The notes below the pieces were generated by a model. That model did not search any database. It had not been told where the DNA came from and saw only the letters and a list, made by a program, of their open reading frames with translations. Source: Nitrospirota bacterium (GTDB lineage Bacteria > NPL-UPA2 > JAGMAN01). Taken from it: DNA of 9,621 nucleotides. Each line of letters opens with the position of its first letter. Position 1 is the first letter of the stretch. Location of the stretch: positions 1 through 9,621 of the forward strand of contig JAUWHM010000160.1 of the NCBI GenBank assembly GCA_030605915.1. Direction: 5' to 3'. A program made the position numbers and the translations under genes. Positions 5,174 through 9,621 of the stretch are shown piece after piece.

Positions 5174-6757
5174 TTAAAATAGTTTCGGTTGATAATTTTT
5201 CAATGATTTTAACATTTCACAAGCAATTTCAGGAACTATTTCGTAACCTACACCACTGCGTTTTAAATCGGCGGCGGCATTAAGAGTAGTTCCAGAGCCA
5301 ACAAATGGGTCAAGAACTGTTTCACCAACATAACTAAATGCCTTTATTAACCTGAAAGGAAGTTCATAAGGAAACGGTGCTACATGATTTCTTCTATCAC
5401 CGCTCCCTTGTGGTTTCATTACCCAAACATCACTCTTTTTTATAGATAGCCAAAATTCTTTGCCTATCTTTGATTGTTCTTTTTGTTCTTTAGTTAAATG
5501 ACCATATTTCTTAAAACCTTTCTTTTCAGGTTTATCAAATTCCAAAATAAATTCGTGCATATTATTTATAAGTATTCCACCAGGATATGGATAGGTTCCA
5601 AAATGTGCTCTCACTGCATTTGTTTTATGCCAGACTATATCTCTTTTGAAAATAAATCCTATTCTTTCGCACAGATCTATTGTTCTACCAGATAGATTTA
5701 ATGTTCTGAATCTCCCGTTTTCAAGTCTAATAGGTAGGTTCATTATATTTATAAACGCTTTTCTTCCGGGTTGCAAAACTCTATAAACTTCTTTCCATGC
5801 CTCGCTTATTTTTTCAAACCATTCATCAACATTATGGATATTGCCGAGGTCATTTTCTATTGGTTCTCGTGAATACATCTTCGTATCAAAATATGGAGGC
5901 GATGTAATCATCAAATGAACGCTATTATCAGGTAAATCATCCATCTTCACGGAATTCTTAACAAAAATCTTCTGCGTTGTTCCATTTATGTCAAGGATGT
6001 TTATTTTCTTAATATCTATTTCTTTCTTTACCGGTTTTATTTTCAGAGTGTGTTCATATTTTTTTAATTCTCTCAAATCAAAACGCATCTGACCACTTGT
6101 AGCAGTTTCTACCTTAACAAGTCCCCCTTTAGCAAGGTTGTGGATTGTTTTTACGGATGTGTTTAGATATTTGGCTGATTCAATTGCTGAAAGGTATAAT
6201 CTGTTTTTATAATCCATAGATGACCCTTCTTCTCTTACCATCAGGGATTTGTGTTTTGAAGAGCGGTATTTCACCCCGTTAGAAAGTTTCGTCTTATCAG
6301 AGCAACGACTATAAATATTGTCCTCTCTCCTTTTACCGGGTTTTCTAACGGGGAATCTTGTTTCACCTCTTTTAACTCTATGCCCTTTGAAGTTAGGATA
6401 ACATTTTTCTAAAGACACAAGCTGATATTCTCCACGGCCAAGAATAACCTCTCTGTTATCCCTACCACCAGAAGCGATAAACCACCCTTTTTGAGCACCA
6501 AGATGCCTTGCCTGCTGAACATCATTCACTTCCGGATAAAAGCCATGTATGAATTGCGTTAATTCGCCCTTGGAAACTTTTCTGGTCTTGGGATATCCCT
6601 GGGCAAGATAGACTAGAATAAGAGCATCTTTTGTAAATCCTTTTGTGCTATTTAATCTCGGCATCTTTACCCCATGCGGCTTTAAATACTTATCATAATA
6701 AGCAAGTATCATCTCGTAAGTCTTTTTAATCTCTTTTTTAGATAAACTTCTTTTCAA
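5174..6757 (-). CDS. Beta-class DNA amino-methyltransferase (probably N4-cytosine) with N-terminal extension and HTH
   Basis: A 527-aa protein. The AdoMet-dependent methyltransferase core has the catalytic motif IV TSPPY (285-289) before motif I DPFVGSGTT (483-491), the beta-class order. SPPY is typical of N4-cytosine enzymes, though N6-adenine cannot be excluded. Three parts are visible: an N-terminal module (1-130) with YLAQGYPKTRKVSKGELTQF and NDVQQARHLGAQKGWF segments, family unknown to me; a basic, low-complexity linker (130-180); and a MerR/excisionase-like HTH (about 188-235, AIESAKYLNTSVKTIHNLAK) joined to the catalytic domain. The start is TTG with AGGAG 7 nt upstream. An internal ATG at 6215-6217 (Met181) also has a good SD and would give a 347-aa HTH-methyltransferase. 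The enzyme protects host DNA from the downstream nuclease. Confidence 0.88.
   Translation of the reverse strand: MKRSLSKKEIKKTYEMILAYYDKYLKPHGVKMPRLNSTKGFTKDALILVYLAQGYPKTRKVSKGELTQFIHGFYPEVNDVQQARHLGAQKGWFIASGGRDNREVILGRGEYQLVSLEKCYPNFKGHRVKRGETRFPVRKPGKRREDNIYSRCSDKTKLSNGVKYRSSKHKSLMVREEGSSMDYKNRLYLSAIESAKYLNTSVKTIHNLAKGGLVKVETATSGQMRFDLRELKKYEHTLKIKPVKKEIDIKKINILDINGTTQKIFVKNSVKMDDLPDNSVHLMITSPPYFDTKMYSREPIENDLGNIHNVDEWFEKISEAWKEVYRVLQPGRKAFINIMNLPIRLENGRFRTLNLSGRTIDLCERIGFIFKRDIVWHKTNAVRAHFGTYPYPGGILINNMHEFILEFDKPEKKGFKKYGHLTKEQKEQSKIGKEFWLSIKKSDVWVMKPQGSGDRRNHVAPFPYELPFRLIKAFSYVGETVLDPFVGSGTTLNAAADLKRSGVGYEIVPEIACEMLKSLKNYQPKLF
6224..6228 (-). promoter_or_regulatory. Shine-Dalgarno for an internal methyltransferase start (Met181)
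   Basis: AAGGG lies 6 nt upstream of ATG 6215-6217, exactly where the recognisable HTH-methyltransferase portion begins. This suggests an alternative or ancestral start of the modification enzyme. Confidence 0.45.
6274..6353. repeat. Perfect 12-bp inverted repeat in the methyltransferase linker
   Basis: CCCCGTTAGAAA (6274-6285) and TTTCTAACGGGG (6342-6353) are exact reverse complements separated by 56 nt. Both arms lie in the low-complexity linker region of the protein, upstream of the internal start at 6217. A near copy of the left arm with its flank, TCAC(C/T)CCGTTAGAAA, occurs at 5041-5055 in the endonuclease gene. Possible roles: former intergenic operator, RNA hairpin or small insertion. 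Confidence 0.55.
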
Positions 6758-6764
6758 TCTCTGT

Positions 6765-6769
6765 CTCCT
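6765..6769 (-). promoter_or_regulatory. Shine-Dalgarno of the methyltransferase, supports a TTG start
   Basis: AGGAG lies 7 nt upstream of TTG 6755-6757, which supports the long 527-aa form despite the non-ATG start. Confidence 0.65.
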
Positions 6770-6783
6770 AGCCTAACTTGTTC

Positions 6784-6804
6784 ACATCTGACGCTGTCAG
6801 ATGT
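6784..6804. promoter_or_regulatory. Perfect 9-bp hairpin/operator-like repeat between thpR and the methyltransferase
   Basis: ACATCTGAC-GCT-GTCAGATGT lies 6 nt after the thpR stop and 26 nt before the methyltransferase TTG. Read on the minus strand no T-run follows, so it is not a standard intrinsic terminator. Its place upstream of an HTH-containing methyltransferase suggests an autoregulatory operator, as known for M.SsoII and similar enzymes. It could instead mark the insertion junction of the island. Confidence 0.5.
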
Positions 6805-6810
6805 TTACCA

Positions 6811-7437
6811 TCAGCCCTCTCTTAATCTGCTCACATGCAGGGCGGAATACTCGGCTCCCTCCGGCTTGAGGAGGCTCTGCATTACCACTACCTCCTCCAC
6901 TTCCATCAAACCGGCTGAGTAGCCTTTCTCGGATTCTATGGCTTTAATGAGGCTGTCCCTATTCTTAGGAGACTTCACCCTGCCCAGAGTTAGATGGGGA
7001 TGGAACGGCCTCTCCTCCTTCTCAAATCCGCATCGGCTGAGAATCTCCTCCAGATTCTGGCTAATCCTGACAATCTCCTCTTTCCCCTCCTTCACTCCCA
7101 CCCATATTACGCGAGGATTCTTCGGCTTAGGAAAAGCACCCAATCCGGAAAAAGAGAGGGTGAATGGCCTTATCCCGTTACGGGAACCACGGTGAAACAG
7201 TGCTGCTTTGCTAGCAGTACTGCCTTCGGCTGTAATAGATTCATCTGTGGCCTTAAAGATATCCTTTAACTGGGATTGTAAGACATAGCCAAGGAATTTC
7301 AGGGTAATGTGAATGTTATCAGCCTTTACCCACTTCACATCTCCTTCACACTTTTTTAATTCATCCTGAATAGAAGCTAACTTTGACTTAATCTCCGAAT
7401 TAAGCTTAACGGCAATAAAGCTTCTTATCTTCTCCAT
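6811..7437 (-). CDS. thpR: RNA 2',3'-cyclic phosphodiesterase (2'-5' RNA ligase family)
   Basis: A 208-aa protein of the 2H phosphoesterase superfamily, which hydrolyses 2',3'-cyclic phosphate RNA ends and ligates certain tRNA halves in vitro. Both HxTx catalytic motifs are present: HITL at 43-46 (within IHITLKFLG) and HLTL at 148-151 (within HPHLTLGRVK). The N-terminus RSFIAVKL and the segment FTLSFSGLGAFP...RVIWVGV are typical. Residues about 72-91 are extra relative to my recollection of the family and are encoded by palindromic DNA, probably an in-frame insertion in a surface loop. Start ATG with AAAGG 5 nt upstream, 10 nt after the cinA stop. It is the last gene before the restriction island. 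Confidence 0.93.
   Translation of the reverse strand: MEKIRSFIAVKLNSEIKSKLASIQDELKKCEGDVKWVKADNIHITLKFLGYVLQSQLKDIFKATDESITAEGSTASKAALFHRGSRNGIRPFTLSFSGLGAFPKPKNPRVIWVGVKEGKEEIVRISQNLEEILSRCGFEKEERPFHPHLTLGRVKSPKNRDSLIKAIESEKGYSAGLMEVEEVVVMQSLLKPEGAEYSALHVSRLREG
7174..7222. repeat. Palindromic mini-insertion in thpR
   Basis: Two inverted repeats stand side by side: CCCGT-T-ACGGG (7174-7184) and 10-bp arms at 7198-7207 and 7213-7222 (loop TTGCT, one G:T mismatch). They fall in the part encoding the extra residues about 72-91 of ThpR. The frame is kept, as in Rickettsia-type palindromic elements that insert in coding regions, though no family link is shown. Confidence 0.5.
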
Positions 7438-7447
7438 TCTTACCTTT

Positions 7448-8227
7448 CTACTCTTTCAATAGATGCTTTCTTACCAAATTTAGGGCGGCCTGGGATGCTT
7501 TCAGCTTCACTGTCTCCCGGCTTCCTGAGAAATGGTGCTCTTCTGCGGAGTTACTGTCATCGCTGGCTAAGGCGATATATACCAGCCCAACGGGCTTGCC
7601 CTCTGTTGCCCCTCCCGGTCCGGCGATTCCAGTAACGGCTAAACCAAGCGTAGCTCCGCTTATCTTCCTTATCCCCTTAGCCATGGCCTGAGCTACCTGA
7701 GAACTGACTGCTCCGAACTTCTTCATGGTCTCCTGGGGAACCTGCAGGATTCTCACCTTGGCTTCATTGCTGTAAGCCACTACAGATTCTGAAAAATAAT
7801 CAGAACTTCCGGCAACATTGGTGAGGCGATGTGAGATTAAGCCTCCGGTGCAGGATTCAGCTACCGCAATGCTCTTGCGGCGGAGACTCAAGAGGACCCC
7901 TACTACCTTCTCCAGGGTCTCTTCATCCACTCCAAAGATGTAATCGCCCAGGCGCTCTCTGACCCTATTTTCAGTCTGGCTAATCAATCCCTTAACTGAA
8001 TCCTCATCCCCCCCCGGGCCTCGGGCGGTAATCCTTATCTGGACTCCTGTCGGGTGAGCTATTAGTCCAATCCCAGGATTGTCCTCCCTCTTTGATATAT
8101 CTCCGAGTTTCTCATCCACCGCCGATTCGTTCAAGCCAACTACATTCAGTAGCCGAGTCCTGGTCACTGCGGTGCCAAATTTTTTCTTCGGATGAGGAAA
8201 TACTTTATCCTCAACCATTCTTTTCAT
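7448..8227 (-). CDS. cinA: CinA-like protein lacking the N-terminal domain: KH-like linker plus nicotinamide-nucleotide amidase
   Basis: Of 259 aa, residues about 100-259 form the PncC-type amidase domain, which converts NMN to nicotinate mononucleotide in pyridine nucleotide salvage. Signatures are AESCTGG (123-129) and TGIAGPGG (199-206). Residues about 1-95, with RTRLLNVVGLNESAVDEKLG and GLIAHPTGVQIRITARGPGG, match the KH-like linker of full-length CinA. The roughly 150-170-residue MoCF/COG1058 domain (ADP-ribose pyrophosphatase) that normally precedes it is absent, and no room exists upstream because pgsA ends 1 nt before the ATG. The start has AAGGA just upstream. ATG three codons in (residue 4) is also possible. 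The stand-alone amidase is probably active; the remnant linker implies descent from a full-length gene. Confidence 0.9.
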   Translation of the reverse strand: MKRMVEDKVFPHPKKKFGTAVTRTRLLNVVGLNESAVDEKLGDISKREDNPGIGLIAHPTGVQIRITARGPGGDEDSVKGLISQTENRVRERLGDYIFGVDEETLEKVVGVLLSLRRKSIAVAESCTGGLISHRLTNVAGSSDYFSESVVAYSNEAKVRILQVPQETMKKFGAVSSQVAQAMAKGIRKISGATLGLAVTGIAGPGGATEGKPVGLVYIALASDDSNSAEEHHFSGSRETVKLKASQAALNLVRKHLLKE

Positions 8228-8228
8228 C

Positions 8229-8810
8229 CTATCCTTTCGAGAAAAGATGTCTGTTTCTATAAAGATAAAGGGAGCCGGAGATAACCGTCAAAATGACGGT
8301 GATATACATCAAGTAAATGAGAAAGAATTGAAACCATTTATCCGCGGATTCTGTCCAGAAGTCGAAGAAGTGGATAGCGGTCCCTCTCAAACATATAAAG
8401 GTGAGGATAGTAAATATAGCGAACATCTGGGAGGCAGTCTTATGCTTTCCGCCTTTCTCAGCCGCTAAGATCTCTCCCTGAGAAGCAGCCAAAAGTCTCA
8501 AACCGGTTATGGCGAATTCCCGGCTGATAATGATGATCACTGTCCAGGCGGGAATATAGCCCAAACCGACGAAAGAAACAAAGGCGCTGACAATGAGTAT
8601 TTTATCAGCTAAAGGGTCCATCAATTTCCCGAAGTTGGTAACCATCCCCTTTCGCCGAGCCAATCTCCCATCGTAAATATCCGTCAAAACCGCTCCCGTG
8701 AAGACAAAAAGGGCTAAGTATTTGGCATAAAGACGGTCATCAAAGAGGAAAATCATAAAAATAAAAGCGGCCCCAATGCGGATTAAAGTCAAACGGTTAG
8801 GTAGATTCAT
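8229..8810 (-). CDS. pgsA: CDP-diacylglycerol-glycerol-3-phosphate 3-phosphatidyltransferase
   Basis: A 193-aa integral membrane enzyme that makes phosphatidylglycerol phosphate, the first committed step to phosphatidylglycerol and cardiolipin. It carries the full CDP-alcohol phosphotransferase signature D-x2-DG-x2-AR-x8-G-x3-D-x3-D, residues 44-69 (DIYDGRLAR ... MDPLAD). The PgsA-type REFAITGLRLLAAS segment (97-110) and several hydrophobic helices up to residue about 185 follow. I start it at ATG 8808-8810 (MNLPNRLTLIR, the family's usual N-terminus), with AAGGA 5 nt upstream; an upstream in-frame start at 8840 would add 10 non-conserved residues. It overlaps the ftsK end by 14 nt and is followed by cinA after 1 nt, so the three are probably cotranscribed. 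Confidence 0.96.
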   Translation of the reverse strand: MNLPNRLTLIRIGAAFIFMIFLFDDRLYAKYLALFVFTGAVLTDIYDGRLARRKGMVTNFGKLMDPLADKILIVSAFVSFVGLGYIPAWTVIIIISREFAITGLRLLAASQGEILAAEKGGKHKTASQMFAIFTILTFICLRGTAIHFFDFWTESADKWFQFFLIYLMYITVILTVISGSLYLYRNRHLFSKG

Positions 8811-9621
8811 CTTCTTCCTTTTCAACAGATATCCGATCAATTAATATCTGGCGGGGTTTCGCTCCTCGAGGGGGGCCGATTATTCCTTCCTGTTCCATGC
8901 GATCAATGAGACGGCCGGCCCGATTATAACCTATCCGCAGTCTCCGCTGGAGATGGGAGGCAGAAGCCTGCCCGGATTCTACTACTATTCGCATCGCTTT
9001 CTCAAACAGCTCATCCTCTTCTGGCTCCGGATAAGCCTCAGTCTCGGCTTCTTTAAGAATCTCTTCCAGGTAGGTTGGTTCCCCCTGGGATTTGAGGAAG
9101 TTAACTACCCTTTCAATCTCCTGGTCGCTGATAAGGGACCCTTGAGCCCGGATTGGTCGAGGCAAGGCAGCCGAGAGGAAGAGCATATCGCCTTTGCCTA
9201 TCAGTTTTTCTGCTCCATTCATGTCCAGGACGGTGCGAGAATCAACCTTGGAGGAGACCTGAAAGGAGATGCGGTAGGGGAAGTTGGCTTTTATTATCCC
9301 GGTAATTACATCAACAGAAGGGCGCTGAGTAGCTAAGATGAGGTGGATGCCCACTGCCCTTGATAGCTGAGCTAACCTGGTTATGGCGTCTTCTACCGAC
9401 ACCTGGGCAACAGCCATGAGGTCAGCTAATTCATCAACGATGACTACAATATAGGGGAGAGGTTCTTTATCCTCCCCCATCCTGTTATATCGGTCAATGT
9501 TTCGAGCTCCTGCCTTCGCTAACAGTTTATACCTTCCCTCCATCTCCTCAACGACCCACCTCAGGGCATTAGCTGCCTTCTTGCTCTCCGTTACCACTGG
9601 ACTGATCAGGTGGGGAAGTCC
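8797..9621 (-). CDS. ftsK: FtsK/SpoIIIE DNA translocase, C-terminal part (runs off the right edge)
   Basis: The last 274 codons are visible, starting in frame at base 9621 (GLPHLISPVVTESKKA, a typical motor-domain segment). FtsK pumps DNA at the division septum and helps dimer resolution. The visible part holds the Walker B region YIVVIVDELADLM, followed by LAQLSRAVGIHLILATQRPS and FPYRISFQVSSKVDSRTVLD. The C-terminal gamma winged helix (AMRIVVESGQASASHLQRRL ... RIGYNRAGRLIDRMEQEGII), which reads the polarity sequences (KOPS/SRS), ends the protein. The Walker A motif and N-terminal membrane domain lie outside the window. Stop TAA overlaps the pgsA start. Confidence 0.97.
   Translation of the reverse strand, partial: GLPHLISPVVTESKKAANALRWVVEEMEGRYKLLAKAGARNIDRYNRMGEDKEPLPYIVVIVDELADLMAVAQVSVEDAITRLAQLSRAVGIHLILATQRPSVDVITGIIKANFPYRISFQVSSKVDSRTVLDMNGAEKLIGKGDMLFLSAALPRPIRAQGSLISDQEIERVVNFLKSQGEPTYLEEILKEAETEAYPEPEEDELFEKAMRIVVESGQASASHLQRRLRIGYNRAGRLIDRMEQEGIIGPPRGAKPRQILIDRISVEKEEDEST

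Noticed and set aside
6274..6353. CRISPR repeats
   Set aside because: Only one inverted pair and one near copy 1.2 kb away in another gene; no regular repeat-spacer structure.
6784..6804. Rho-independent terminator after thpR
   Set aside because: The stem is perfect, but no T-run follows on the minus strand and the stem is only moderately GC-rich.
8953..9336. 127-codon plus-strand ORF opposite ftsK
   Set aside because: It is antisense to the clearly conserved FtsK motor domain, with no domain signature; a shadow frame. The same holds for the other plus-strand ORFs over recA, htrA, thpR and pgsA.

Overview
The window is a piece of a bacterial chromosome. Every convincing gene lies on the minus strand, so biological order runs from high to low coordinates. 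The order is ftsK (3' part) – pgsA – short cinA – thpR – [restriction-modification island] – recA – htrA/degP – recX (5' part). Spacings inside the housekeeping run are tiny: a 14-nt overlap for ftsK/pgsA, 1 nt for pgsA/cinA, 10 nt for cinA/thpR and 2 nt for htrA/recX. The ftsK-pgsA-cinA-(thpR)-recA-recX neighbourhood is known from Firmicutes and several other phyla. An anchored HtrA with two PDZ domains between recA and recX is less usual. I cannot name the species; an uncultured, deep-branching lineage would fit, but that is a guess.

The housekeeping genes (about 1-3180 and 6811-9621) have mixed base composition. The block at about 3420-6760 is visibly richer in A and T, and it separates thpR from recA, which are neighbours in related arrangements. 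This block is best read as a horizontally acquired type II restriction-modification island. In transcription order it holds: a beta-class amino-methyltransferase with an extra N-terminal domain and an internal helix-turn-helix; a PD-(D/E)xK-type endonuclease with a BglII-like D...ExQ site; a 269-bp element bounded by perfect 16-bp inverted repeats; a 76-aa four-cysteine protein; a 49-aa remnant that looks like the N-terminus of a ThaI-family restriction enzyme; and a 79-aa zinc-ribbon protein. recA follows 48 nt later with its own strong Shine-Dalgarno sequence.

The genes fit together as follows. ftsK and pgsA serve chromosome segregation and phospholipid synthesis; cinA and thpR serve NAD salvage and RNA-end metabolism; recA and recX serve recombination and its modulation; htrA serves envelope protein quality control. 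The restriction island appears to ride on the operon. A perfect 9-bp hairpin just upstream of the methyltransferase start is a candidate operator for the enzyme's own HTH, and a second, 12-bp inverted repeat lies before an internal start codon that could release a shorter methyltransferase.

Other oddities: cinA lacks its whole N-terminal MoCF-type domain; thpR and htrA each carry an in-frame palindromic mini-insertion; and a degenerate CIRCE-like site lies upstream of htrA.
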